Part shown: one piece after another, positions 16,921 to 25,169 of the stretch | How the letters are laid out: each line of letters opens with the position of its first letter | Numbering within the stretch: the first letter of the stretch is position 1 | NCBI GenBank assembly: GCA_963668545.1 | Contig: OY764868.1 | Coordinates: forward strand, 2,604,001 to 2,668,000 | Origin: G963662265 sp963668545 | GTDB taxonomy: Bacteria > Spirochaetota > Spirochaetia > CADAEX01 | Direction: 5' to 3' | DNA: 64,000 nucleotides | Notes under the pieces: model-generated | The model's input: only the letters and a program-made list of their open reading frames with translations | Database searches by the model: none | Told to the model about the DNA's origin: nothing | Program-made: the position numbers and the translations under genes

Positions 16921-17910
16921 TCAGGATCTGCAGGATTTCCTTATTACAAGTTCTGTGGAAAAGATGGTTTCATTATTAATTGACGTATCTTTGTCTATTA
17001 TTTTAAGAATATTCTTCATTGCAGCCTGACCAATCTCATACATCGGCTGCCTGACTGTTGTTAATGGGGGCCACAGATATTCGGCAAAAAAAGCATCATC
17101 AAATCCGGCAACAGATATTTCTTCAGGCACCTTTATCCTGTTTTCATTCAAATAAAGTAGTACCCCCATAGCACTGCTGTCATTTGCTGCAAAAACAGCA
17201 TCAAAATCCCCGTTTTTAAGATATCTTTCAGCAGCTTCATAGCCCCTTTCACGGGAGAAATCCCCTTCCACTTCAAAAAGATTATTCATATCAAATCCGC
17301 ATTCCTGGAGTCCCATTCTGAATCCGTATTTTCTGTCGCTTGAATCAATATTATCATTGCGTCCAGCAATGAAAAGTATCTTTCTGTATTTATTGCCTGC
17401 AAAATAATGTGCCATTTTTCTGGCACCGCCCACATTATCTACTATTACAGAGGGAGATGTGCTGTTATTAAATGGTTTACCGATAAAAAGAACAGGCAGG
17501 TTTTTCTTATATATTTTCCTGAGAAGCCTGTCGATTTTTTCAGATGAGCTTGAATGCCTTATTACAAAACCATCAATAATATTTGAATTCAGCAACTCTT
17601 CTGCCTGGTTTTCCTTTGAAATTGATTTTGTGATAATATGGTAATAACTGTCCTGTGCAACATCATTCAGACCTCTTATCAGATTTGTATAATAAAGAGA
17701 GGTTACATCAGGAAGAAGTACTGCAACAGTATTTGTTTTTCCGCTGGAAAGGGCCCGGGCCACCATATTGGGTTTATAACCGAGTTTTTCCATTGAAGCC
17801 TTAATTTTTTTTACAGTATCAGGCCTCACCTTGCTTTCTTCATTTATCACCCTGGATACTGTGGCTCTTGAAAACCCTGAATCAGCAGCTACATCTTCAA
17901 GTCTTACCAT
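16921..17910 (-). CDS. LacI family transcriptional regulator
   Basis: A 329-residue repressor with an N-terminal LacI helix-turn-helix (VRLEDVAADSGFSRATVSRV, residues 2-21), hinge VARALSSG near 52-59, and a periplasmic-binding-protein-like ligand domain from 60 to the end. Shine-Dalgarno AAGGGGGGGG precedes the ATG. It sits between the importer operon (same strand, downstream) and the divergent PfkB kinase. Four copies of an AGCGCTCT-centred pseudo-palindrome occur in the two flanking intergenic regions, consistent with one regulator acting on kinase, importer and itself. Confidence 0.92.
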   Translation of the reverse strand: MVRLEDVAADSGFSRATVSRVINEESKVRPDTVKKIKASMEKLGYKPNMVARALSSGKTNTVAVLLPDVTSLYYTNLIRGLNDVAQDSYYHIITKSISKENQAEELLNSNIIDGFVIRHSSSSEKIDRLLRKIYKKNLPVLFIGKPFNNSTSPSVIVDNVGGARKMAHYFAGNKYRKILFIAGRNDNIDSSDRKYGFRMGLQECGFDMNNLFEVEGDFSRERGYEAAERYLKNGDFDAVFAANDSSAMGVLLYLNENRIKVPEEISVAGFDDAFFAEYLWPPLTTVRQPMYEIGQAAMKNILKIIDKDTSINNETIFSTELVIRKSCRS

Positions 17911-17935
17911 ACCCCCCCCTTTTTTACATCAATAA

Positions 17936-17949
17936 TGATAGCGCTCTTA
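17936..17949. promoter_or_regulatory. LacI-type operator 3
   Basis: TGATAGCGCTCTTA, 26 bp before the lacI start; identical to operator 4. Confidence 0.65.
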
Positions 17950-18054
17950 TTAAGAATAGCATCTATAAAAAAAGACTACAACAATGCTTTTTTTATTGCA
18001 AATATTTTATTATTCCATATACAGATAGTCAATTTTAATTTAGAATACTGCAAA

Positions 18055-18068
18055 TGATAGCGCTCTTA
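18055..18068. promoter_or_regulatory. LacI-type operator 4
   Basis: TGATAGCGCTCTTA, identical to operator 3 and 119 bp from it, upstream of the PfkB kinase. The remaining 17911-18230 region is AT-rich with several TATAAT-like stretches and holds no further gene. Confidence 0.65.
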
Positions 18069-18230
18069 TTACTTATAATAAATAATAACATAAAATGAAT
18101 TTCAGTAATATTTTTAAAAATATTAAGCAGGAATTAAAAACTATGGTATAGAATTTATTTTAAAATGTCTGATATTATTATAATATAATAAATGCCAGTT
18201 TCAGACCTGGAAGATAAGCAAGGAGAAGCA

Positions 18231-19106
18231 ATGAAACATTATGATGTTATCCATATTGGAAACTATACAAAAGATACTATAATCAAAAACGGTATTACAA
18301 CATATGTTGACGGTGGCGGTTTCAATTACGGGGCAAGGGCTACAGTTACTTTTATGGACAAGGTAGCTGTAATTACAAAGCTTTCAGAGGAAGACAGCCG
18401 TGTTATTGACAAACTTAAGGAAAACAAAATTGATACATACCCTGTGTTCTGTAAAAATTCAACTGAAGTTACACTCAACTACTACTCAGATAATCCTGAC
18501 GAAAGGGAAATTCTTATCACAGCAGAAGCAGATCCGTTTGACATTGAAGACCTTGAAGGGCTGAGCGCTGATGCATATATTCTTGCACCTTCAATCAAGG
18601 GTGAAGTACCTTTTAACTTTATTGATGACCTTTCAAAAACAGATTCCCTGGTAGCAATAGATGCACAGGGCTATATCAGGGTCAGGGAAGGGGACAAGGT
18701 TGTATATGCTGAATGGACAGAAGCTGAAACAATATTTCCTTTGATAGATATACTCAAGGTTGATATAGCTGAAGCAGAATTCATAACATCACTCTCTGAC
18801 AGATATGAAGCTGTTAAAAAACTTTATGCTATGGGAGCCGGGGAAATCATACTGACTTACAGGGATGGAGCAGTAGTCTATGACGGGAAGAATTTATATG
18901 AAGAAAAATTCAGGCCTGAAGAACTGAGGGGAAGAAGCGGCAGGGGAGATACATGTATATCAAGTTATTCTGCTGCAAGGCTTACAAAAGCTCCTGCAGA
19001 AGCTCTCAAATGGGCAGTGGCACTGACATCTCTGAAGCTTGAAAAGGAAGGTCCTTTTGACAGGTCTTCTTCCGAAGTTGAAAAACTTATAGCTGAAAAG
19101 TACTGA
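18231..19106 (+). CDS. PfkB family carbohydrate kinase
   Basis: A ribokinase-fold sugar kinase of 291 residues. The N-terminal beta strand leads into GNYTKDTI, and a Gly-rich substrate site GGGFNYGARAT follows near residue 35. The C-terminal ATP/anion-hole motif reads GRSGRGDTC near 238, with the usual catalytic Asp. Start at 18231 has AAGGAG; the frame is open 13 codons upstream. It is divergent from lacI and preceded by a LacI-type operator, so it probably phosphorylates the compound brought in by the ABC importer, or its product. Sugar specificity cannot be read. Confidence 0.88.
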   Translation: MKHYDVIHIGNYTKDTIIKNGITTYVDGGGFNYGARATVTFMDKVAVITKLSEEDSRVIDKLKENKIDTYPVFCKNSTEVTLNYYSDNPDEREILITAEADPFDIEDLEGLSADAYILAPSIKGEVPFNFIDDLSKTDSLVAIDAQGYIRVREGDKVVYAEWTEAETIFPLIDILKVDIAEAEFITSLSDRYEAVKKLYAMGAGEIILTYRDGAVVYDGKNLYEEKFRPEELRGRSGRGDTCISSYSAARLTKAPAEALKWAVALTSLKLEKEGPFDRSSSEVEKLIAEKY

Positions 19107-19111
19107 TACAA

Positions 19112-19155
19112 TCAAAAAGGGTTTCCTGCTATGTCAGGGGATCCTTTTTGAGATC
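19112..19155 (+). terminator. terminator after PfkB kinase gene
   Basis: TCAAAAAGG (19112-19120) pairs with CCTTTTTGA (19143-19151), extended inward by TCC/GGA. It lies between convergent kinase and MATE genes and could serve both. Confidence 0.65.
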
Positions 19156-19184
19156 TTCTCTCTATTGGATTTCTACAAGAAAAA

Positions 19185-20549
19185 TTATTCTGCTTTCTTT
19201 CTGCATTCGGCACGGCTTAAAACACGCCTGCTGTATATAAATATAACAGCAGCAGCCGACCAGTTGACTGCGGCAATTCCCCAGAAAACTCCTCCTGCTC
19301 CCATATCCAGTCTGTCGCAGAAAATCCAGAAAACAGCAAGCGGTGCAGCAATCTGCCTGTAAAGAGCTGTCCACAGAATAAATGAGGGTTTTTTAAGTCC
19401 CTGAAGAAGAGAGCCTGAACTGAAAAGTATTATGTAACAGTAATAGGTTATCAGAACAATCCTGAGATAGAGGACAGATGTTTCTGAAACAGCAGTATCA
19501 TCAGTGAAAAAGGAAACAAAATATTCTGCAGGGGGGATTATTATACTCAGCATAACAGCCATCACAATAAAACCCAGAAAGAGAGCTGTTCTGTAAGCCC
19601 TGTGGACTCTTTTAAAACTGCAGGCACCAGCATTCTGTCCTGTAATTGCAAGAAGTGCAGTGTTTATCCCTATAGTAGGAAGAAGAGCAATCTGTTCAAT
19701 CCTGAGTCCTATGCCGTATGCAGCAACAGCTTCCCCTCCGCTGTAGCGGTTAAGAAAATAATTTATAACAAACATACCGGCTGCAACAGACATCATATTT
19801 ACTGAAGCGGGAAAACTCTGAAGAACTATTTCCTTAAGAATCCCCCTGTCGGGGATAAAGCACCTGACTGTACAGCCTCTGAACCCTCCGAGACCTGCAG
19901 CAGCAGAAAAAAGATAAACAGTTGCCCCGGCCTGTATAAGAACAGTGGAAAATGCAATACCTGAAATACCCATTTCAGGAAAAGGACCCCATCCGTATAG
20001 AAAAACAGGATCAAGAATTATATTGAGAAAAAAACCTGTAACAAGAACATTCCTGTAGCTGTATGTATTCCCGTTTGCGTTGAGAAAGGCGTTGAGAACA
20101 TTATTGACGAGAAAAAAAGGTATCCCTGTTGTTATTATATACATATAGGACAGGGCATGAGAAAAGACGTCTCCCGATGCACCCATGATTCGAAGAAGAA
20201 TTGAAACAAGAGTTTTTCCTGAAAAAAGAAGCAGAACAGATAAGGCTGCAGAAAATACAAGTGACTGTATTAAATAGTTAACAGACTTTGCCCCGTTGCC
20301 GCTTCCCAGAGCATTGGATATAAGTGCAACAGAAGCAGTACCAATACCGCTCCCTACAGCAAGAATTATAAAGAAAACAGGAAAAGATATGGAAAGCCCT
20401 GCAAGAGCCTCTGTGGAGATCTGTCCCCCGAAGTAGGTATCTGTAATATTATATAGTGTGTTGAATATAAACCCTATACTTGCAGGAAGGCTCATTCTGA
20501 GAAAGTGGCTGGTTATATTTCCCTGTGTCAGGTCTGTTTCTTTTTTCAT
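19185..20549 (-). CDS. MATE family efflux transporter
   Basis: Inner-membrane Na+- or H+-coupled multidrug-type exporter, 454 residues with twelve hydrophobic helices in two repeats. N-terminal KKETDLTQGNITSHFLRMSLP and YNITDTYFGGQ are typical of the DinF/NorM-like MATE branch of Firmicutes and spirochaetes. Start at ATG 20549 rather than the in-frame TTG at 20567. The gene is monocistronic or at the end of the operon containing the NIF3-like gene (47-nt gap or more). Substrate unknown. Confidence 0.9.
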   Translation of the reverse strand: MKKETDLTQGNITSHFLRMSLPASIGFIFNTLYNITDTYFGGQISTEALAGLSISFPVFFIILAVGSGIGTASVALISNALGSGNGAKSVNYLIQSLVFSAALSVLLLFSGKTLVSILLRIMGASGDVFSHALSYMYIITTGIPFFLVNNVLNAFLNANGNTYSYRNVLVTGFFLNIILDPVFLYGWGPFPEMGISGIAFSTVLIQAGATVYLFSAAAGLGGFRGCTVRCFIPDRGILKEIVLQSFPASVNMMSVAAGMFVINYFLNRYSGGEAVAAYGIGLRIEQIALLPTIGINTALLAITGQNAGACSFKRVHRAYRTALFLGFIVMAVMLSIIIPPAEYFVSFFTDDTAVSETSVLYLRIVLITYYCYIILFSSGSLLQGLKKPSFILWTALYRQIAAPLAVFWIFCDRLDMGAGGVFWGIAAVNWSAAAVIFIYSRRVLSRAECRKKAE

Positions 20550-20614
20550 ACTTCTTTCATTAATCAATATAACAAATATCTTATATAGAGAGAAAAGAAA
20601 TTATTTACCGATGT

Positions 20615-20923
20615 TCAAATCCCGGGTTTTAAAAAATGGTAAGCCGGAGTTTCATAGGGATGAGCATCAAGAAGCACATTAAGCACACTGTCTTTAATAC
20701 TGTCCTCTAAAGCTATTTCAACACGGTACTCTGAAACCCTGTTAAGCTCCCCCCTTTCCCCTGAATAGGGGCTGCTTCCGTTTCCAGGCCTGAACTGCCC
20801 CTCCCCTTTCACCTGCCACGAACACTCACAATAGTTTCCGATACTTCCTGCCCCTGCTCTGAAAAGAGCTTCCTTTGTTGTTTCAAGAGCCTCTTCAGGT
20901 ACATAATAAACAAGTATATACAT
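20615..20923 (-). CDS. NIF3/YqfO-type PII-like small protein
   Basis: A 102-residue protein matching the PII-like insert of YqfO/NIF3 proteins (COG3323). Characteristic parts are YVPEEALETTKEALFRAG at the N-terminus, GSIGNYCECSW, GEGQFRPGNGS and the C-terminal AHPYETPAYHF. It occurs here as a free-standing domain. Its start is 1 nt beyond the stop of the FAD oxidoreductase and its AGGAG lies inside that gene, so the two are translated together. Metal binding or ligand sensing is plausible but not shown. Confidence 0.8.
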   Translation of the reverse strand: MYILVYYVPEEALETTKEALFRAGAGSIGNYCECSWQVKGEGQFRPGNGSSPYSGERGELNRVSEYRVEIALEDSIKDSVLNVLLDAHPYETPAYHFLKPGI

Positions 20924-20924
20924 A

Positions 20925-22451
20925 TTATTTCTCCTGTCTGCCTTTTTCCCGGGAATTGAGAAAGGAAAAATCCTCCCTTTTCCTGTCAGGAACTTTTACA
21001 TCCTCCTCAGGAATCATGTATTCATCTGAAATAATCTTTCCTACCCTGCTTCTGCAGTATGTCCCCTGACAGATACCCATTCCTGCACGGGTCCTTCTCT
21101 TGACCCCGTCTGTAGATATGACAGTTATTCCCCTCCTGAGTGAATCCCGGATTACCCCTTCCCTTACCTGCTCGCACCTGCATATCATCTTCTCATCTGA
21201 AGAGGGTAGTTCAGCAAGCCTTGAAACTTCAGCCATGGGAAGTTCCTCCCTCTTTTTTATCACTGCTTTTCTGAAGGGATTGAAATCCTTTTTCTGCTTA
21301 AGCTCAAGACCTGCATCTCTCAGAAGTTTTTCAATCCTCAGAGCTATGGCTGGTGAGGATGTAAGCCCGGGTGATTCTATTCCTGCAGCATTGATAAAAC
21401 AGCTGCCCCCTTCAGGTATTTCGATGATAAAATCACCTCTGCTCCCGACTGCCCTGAGTCCTGCAAAACTTCTTATTATCTTTTTTGTATCAAAACCGGG
21501 ATATGACAGTCTGGCTTTTTCTGCAATTAATCCCAGAGAGTTCCAGTCAGTACCGGGAGATTCCCTTTCTTCAGTATCAAGAGCATCAGGCCCTATCATA
21601 AGGTTGTTGTGATATGTGGAAGTTACAAGTATCCCCTTCCCCATTCGGGTAGGCACCTGGAACAGTACAGACCTGAGATTCCTTCCGGAGAACCTGTCAA
21701 AAACAAGATACTGCCCTTTCCGGGGCGAAATCTCAAAATAATCAAAACCGGCTTTTTTGGAGATCACATCACTGAAAAGACCTGATGCGTTGATAACAAA
21801 ATCTGCATTGAATCTTATGTTTGAAGTTTTCTTTATCCGGCTGCTGTCTGCCGCCCCGGAACCTCTGTCTGCAATGATTTCCGCTTCAACAGCATAGCCA
21901 CCGTTCTCTAGGAGCATAAGAGAATTTACCCTTGTGTTGAAAAAGTATTTAGTACCGTTTGCTATGCTGTTTTCTGCAAGTGCTATTGCAAATTCATACG
22001 GGGAAGTAACCCCTGCCGTAGGGGCGTAAAGTGCATATAGAACATCGCTGTTTATACCCGGATCAATTGAAAGTATCTGTTCCCTTCCAATGATTTCAAG
22101 GGAGGGGACACTGTTTTTCCTTCCGTTTTCATAGAGTGACCTTATTACAGCAAGATCATTTTCAGAAAAACCAAGGACCATTGAACCGGAACGCCTGAAA
22201 CCGAAATTCAGCTCTTTTTCAAGATCATCATAAAGACTGTTTCCCTGCACACAAAGCTCAGCCTTGACTGAGCCGTTCTTGGCAGCATAACCGGCATGCA
22301 CTATACCGCTGTTTGCCTTTGTTGACCCTTCAGCAACATCACCTTCTTTCTCAACAACAGTGATATCAATATCAAACCTTGAAAGGTGCCTTGCAGCAGC
22401 ACATCCGACAACCCCGGCACCGATTATAAGTATATGTTTTCTTTTTCCCAT
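20925..22451 (-). CDS. FAD-dependent oxidoreductase, GlpA/LhgO-like, with BFD [2Fe-2S] domain
   Basis: A DAO-fold flavoprotein of about 508 residues. The FAD-binding GAGVVGCAAARHLSR is near residues 12-26, and NSGIVHAGY near 49 is the hallmark of the glycerol-3-phosphate/L-2-hydroxyglutarate oxidase group. A Fer2_BFD domain at about 415-475 has the four cysteines in CRC and CQGTYC. The C-terminal arrangement is that of GlpA-type anaerobic glycerol-3-phosphate dehydrogenase. No glpB or glpC is adjacent, and the small partner is the NIF3/PII-like protein. Start: the frame allows a TTG at 22469, but the ATG at 22451 is more likely. Confidence 0.85.
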   Translation of the reverse strand: MGKRKHILIIGAGVVGCAAARHLSRFDIDITVVEKEGDVAEGSTKANSGIVHAGYAAKNGSVKAELCVQGNSLYDDLEKELNFGFRRSGSMVLGFSENDLAVIRSLYENGRKNSVPSLEIIGREQILSIDPGINSDVLYALYAPTAGVTSPYEFAIALAENSIANGTKYFFNTRVNSLMLLENGGYAVEAEIIADRGSGAADSSRIKKTSNIRFNADFVINASGLFSDVISKKAGFDYFEISPRKGQYLVFDRFSGRNLRSVLFQVPTRMGKGILVTSTYHNNLMIGPDALDTEERESPGTDWNSLGLIAEKARLSYPGFDTKKIIRSFAGLRAVGSRGDFIIEIPEGGSCFINAAGIESPGLTSSPAIALRIEKLLRDAGLELKQKKDFNPFRKAVIKKREELPMAEVSRLAELPSSDEKMICRCEQVREGVIRDSLRRGITVISTDGVKRRTRAGMGICQGTYCRSRVGKIISDEYMIPEEDVKVPDRKREDFSFLNSREKGRQEK

Positions 22452-22517
22452 ACTGATATGATATATCAAAAGCTCTGATAATAAATAAAAAAATCCAATT
22501 GATTATTAAAATCATTA

Positions 22518-22553
22518 ATAAAAAGGGCTGAAAACCGGAATGATTCTCAACCC
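22518..22553 (-). terminator. terminator of the TRAP/racemase operon
   Basis: On the minus strand GGGTTGA (22547-22553) pairs with TCAGCCC (22525-22531) with one G-U pair, followed by five U. It lies after the larA-like gene. A second 8-bp inverted repeat (22583-22603) without a U run sits just before it. Confidence 0.65.
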
Positions 22554-22613
22554 TCTTTTTTATTGTTAATCCCTGTCAGCTCCTGTTTTATGCAATAAAA
22601 CAGAAACTCATTA

Positions 22614-23876
22614 TTATTTTATGTACGGTATTGTCTGAGGGCCCTCAGGCATGACGCAGATCGAAAGGCCAGGCCCCTTTTTTTCAATAATTTTCCTTAC
22701 AGTTTCAGGAATATTCCGGCAGGGTGTCATGTATCCTGTAACAATCTGCTCATCTGTAAGATTATCGCTGTAAAAATGGACATCAGCTTTCCTGCAGATA
22801 AGTGCATGTATCTGCACCTGCCACTGGTCCTGCATAAAGTATCCAGGTGACCTTATTTTTGACAGGACCTCATCCGGGGTATCATAATCTTCCAGAAGCT
22901 GTCCGTATTTGCCGTGCGAGGGAATACCGTCCCAGCAGTCTGCACATATTATAATATCACCACCCTCTTTCACAATCAGTGATGCGGCGCTCATCCCCTT
23001 TACTGCCTGATACATATTGAGATCAAGGGGATATCCGGAATTGCTTGTAATTACAATGTCATAGGGTTTTTCAACCCCTGCCATTGCATGCTCCCTGACA
23101 TACCGGCATCCCTCCCTGTGTGCTTCCACATAGTCCCCGCCGAAAGACCGGATCACCTCCTGATTTCTGTTAAGCGAAACATTTACAAGAAAACTCGGTT
23201 TTGCAAATCCGGCAGCCTCTTTTACCTCTTCCCACAGGAGATTCCCCTCAGTTATTCCCCAGATGGAATTCCGGTGGTCCATATGAACAGCATTATGGTT
23301 TCTCTGTACAGTTCCCAGAGTTGCAAGCCCCGGCATTACAGCCTTTCCCCCTCCTGAAAATCCTGCGAAGAAATGGGGCTCTATAAATCCCGTTAAAATT
23401 CTCACATCACAGTCAAGAAACTCACTTAAAATCTCGATTCTGTTTCCCTCCCGTGTAGTTCCTATATAACGGTGGCTTTCAATATCCTCGCAGTTGTTCT
23501 GTACTATTCTGTATTTCTCCGCAAACTCTTTTCCCAGTATCCGGATAATCTCATCATCTGTATTTTCACGGTGAGTCCCTGTCGCATTGAAAAGGGTAAA
23601 ATTCCCTGCAGGGACATGTGAAAGTTCAGAAAAAATTGCCGGAAGAATTACATCATAGGGGGTTGCCCTGGTTATGTCGCTGAAAACTATACCGACACTG
23701 TCAGTGCTTTTGACAATATCCCTCAGGGGGGGAGTCCCGATGGGGTTTTTAAGAGACCTGACAACCTCTCCGATCTGGTCCTTTTTTCCTTCTTCAAATA
23801 TAGGTTCAATAACATCGCAGAAATCCGGAAGTTCAACATCAAGACCATCCCTGCCATATGCCAGTTTGATATTCAT
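22614..23876 (-). CDS. LarA-type nickel-pincer racemase/epimerase homologue
   Basis: A 420-residue member of the lactate racemase (LarA) family. LarA enzymes racemise or epimerise 2-hydroxy acids using a covalently bound nickel-pincer nucleotide. The active-site run is intact: EPHFFAGFSGGGKAVMPG near residue 164-181 supplies the catalytic His and the Lys that binds the cofactor, and RNHNAVHMDH follows with the nickel-ligand His. The cofactor-making genes larB, larC and larE are not in the window. It is the last gene of the sigma-54 operon, after the Fe-alcohol dehydrogenase. Which hydroxy acid it uses cannot be read; lactate is only one option, as homologues act on malate, 2-hydroxyglutarate, phenyllactate or gluconate. 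Confidence 0.88.
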   Translation of the reverse strand: MNIKLAYGRDGLDVELPDFCDVIEPIFEEGKKDQIGEVVRSLKNPIGTPPLRDIVKSTDSVGIVFSDITRATPYDVILPAIFSELSHVPAGNFTLFNATGTHRENTDDEIIRILGKEFAEKYRIVQNNCEDIESHRYIGTTREGNRIEILSEFLDCDVRILTGFIEPHFFAGFSGGGKAVMPGLATLGTVQRNHNAVHMDHRNSIWGITEGNLLWEEVKEAAGFAKPSFLVNVSLNRNQEVIRSFGGDYVEAHREGCRYVREHAMAGVEKPYDIVITSNSGYPLDLNMYQAVKGMSAASLIVKEGGDIIICADCWDGIPSHGKYGQLLEDYDTPDEVLSKIRSPGYFMQDQWQVQIHALICRKADVHFYSDNLTDEQIVTGYMTPCRNIPETVRKIIEKKGPGLSICVMPEGPQTIPYIK

Positions 23877-23888
23877 TGCCCCTGCCCC

Positions 23889-25157
23889 TTATACATTTTT
23901 TATTTTATCAAGAGAGCCTTCTTTTGCTGATACAAGTATCGGGCCCATAAATTCATCTATCATATCTGCTGTCAGAGGCACAGGCATGTTCTGAAGTTTC
24001 ATTGCAAGCTGGGGATTTTTGGCAGCAGCCAGGGCTTTCTCAATGTGCCTGTCAGTAAATCCCTTTACATCTCCAAGCCTGTACGGAAACCCTATCCTCG
24101 AGGAAAGCTCAAACATGGCCTCAGCTACAACTATTCCGAGATTCCTTCCCGAAATACTGTCAAGATCTGCATCTGTCAGACCTGCATTTCTGTAAATCGA
24201 ACCTACCATTCTGAGGGATTTTTCAATTGCAGGGGCAAAAAACACTGTATAATAGGGATTCATAATTGCACAGGCCCTTCCATGACTCAGTACATCAACC
24301 AGGGAAAAACTTGTCAGATGCCCCCCGTTGGTACCTCCTATCATTATGGCATACCCTCCCATATCTGTAGCAGCACACAGGCGGTCTCTGGCATCAAGGT
24401 CTTCAGGATCTTCCAGTGCCTTCTGAAGGTTCTCGACAACCAGGGCAATCCCTGTTTCCGCAACCTCGCTGACAAAATCATAGTTATCCTTTCCCTCTGC
24501 GCTGTAGAGGACTTCAAGACAATGCGCTATCCCGTCAAGAGCTCCGTCCATCATCAGGCTTTTTGGAGCATTATAAGTTACACTGTAGTCAAATACGGGA
24601 TATTCAGGAACAATAGCCTCATCCACAATAAGCTTTTTCTGTCCGGTATGAACATCTGTGATATTTGAATACTTTGTCAGGTGGGCACCTGAACTTGCAG
24701 CTGTCTGAACCGCAATATGCGGAGTAAGCTTAAGCCCTTTTTTTTCCAGTACAGCTGTTACATTTCCCACCCCGAAATAGTCCTCAATATCCCCTCCGGC
24801 TGTTCTAAGGACTTCTGCCGCTTTTACAGCATCAATAGTGCTTCCCCCACCGAAGCTGACCAGTATATCTGGATCTGCCTTCTTAACAGTTTCTGTAATC
24901 CTTGCAAGATCTTCCCTCGGACAGTTAGGCCCTGCCCCGTCCTCTTCAGCAGCAAGAACTATCCCTGCACCTGCAAGAGACTCTTTTATCTCGTCAATAT
25001 ATTTACCGCTTCCCGGAAACATGTCCCTGACAAGAACAGCCTTTCTGCAGGACCCGGAAGCCAGTTTTCCAACTTTATTTAAAACTGATCTTCCGTACAG
25101 ATATTTTTCCCCCTTGAATTTTTCAAGAAGCTTTTCAGCTCTGGTTTTATAATCCAT
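23889..25157 (-). CDS. iron-containing alcohol dehydrogenase
   Basis: A 422-residue group III (Fe-dependent) NAD(P) alcohol dehydrogenase. The dinucleotide motif SFGGGSTIDAVKAA is near residue 101-114. Metal ligands are visible as D and H in DGALDGIAH and two His in GGHLTSFSLVDVLSHG. It starts after a strong AAGGAG and lies 12 nt after the transketolase-like gene and 12 nt before the larA-like gene. Likely oxidises a hydroxy acid or alcohol taken in by the TRAP importer, or reduces an aldehyde product; substrate unknown. Confidence 0.9.
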   Translation of the reverse strand: MDYKTRAEKLLEKFKGEKYLYGRSVLNKVGKLASGSCRKAVLVRDMFPGSGKYIDEIKESLAGAGIVLAAEEDGAGPNCPREDLARITETVKKADPDILVSFGGGSTIDAVKAAEVLRTAGGDIEDYFGVGNVTAVLEKKGLKLTPHIAVQTAASSGAHLTKYSNITDVHTGQKKLIVDEAIVPEYPVFDYSVTYNAPKSLMMDGALDGIAHCLEVLYSAEGKDNYDFVSEVAETGIALVVENLQKALEDPEDLDARDRLCAATDMGGYAIMIGGTNGGHLTSFSLVDVLSHGRACAIMNPYYTVFFAPAIEKSLRMVGSIYRNAGLTDADLDSISGRNLGIVVAEAMFELSSRIGFPYRLGDVKGFTDRHIEKALAAAKNPQLAMKLQNMPVPLTADMIDEFMGPILVSAKEGSLDKIKNV

Positions 25158-25169
25158 ATATACTTCTCC

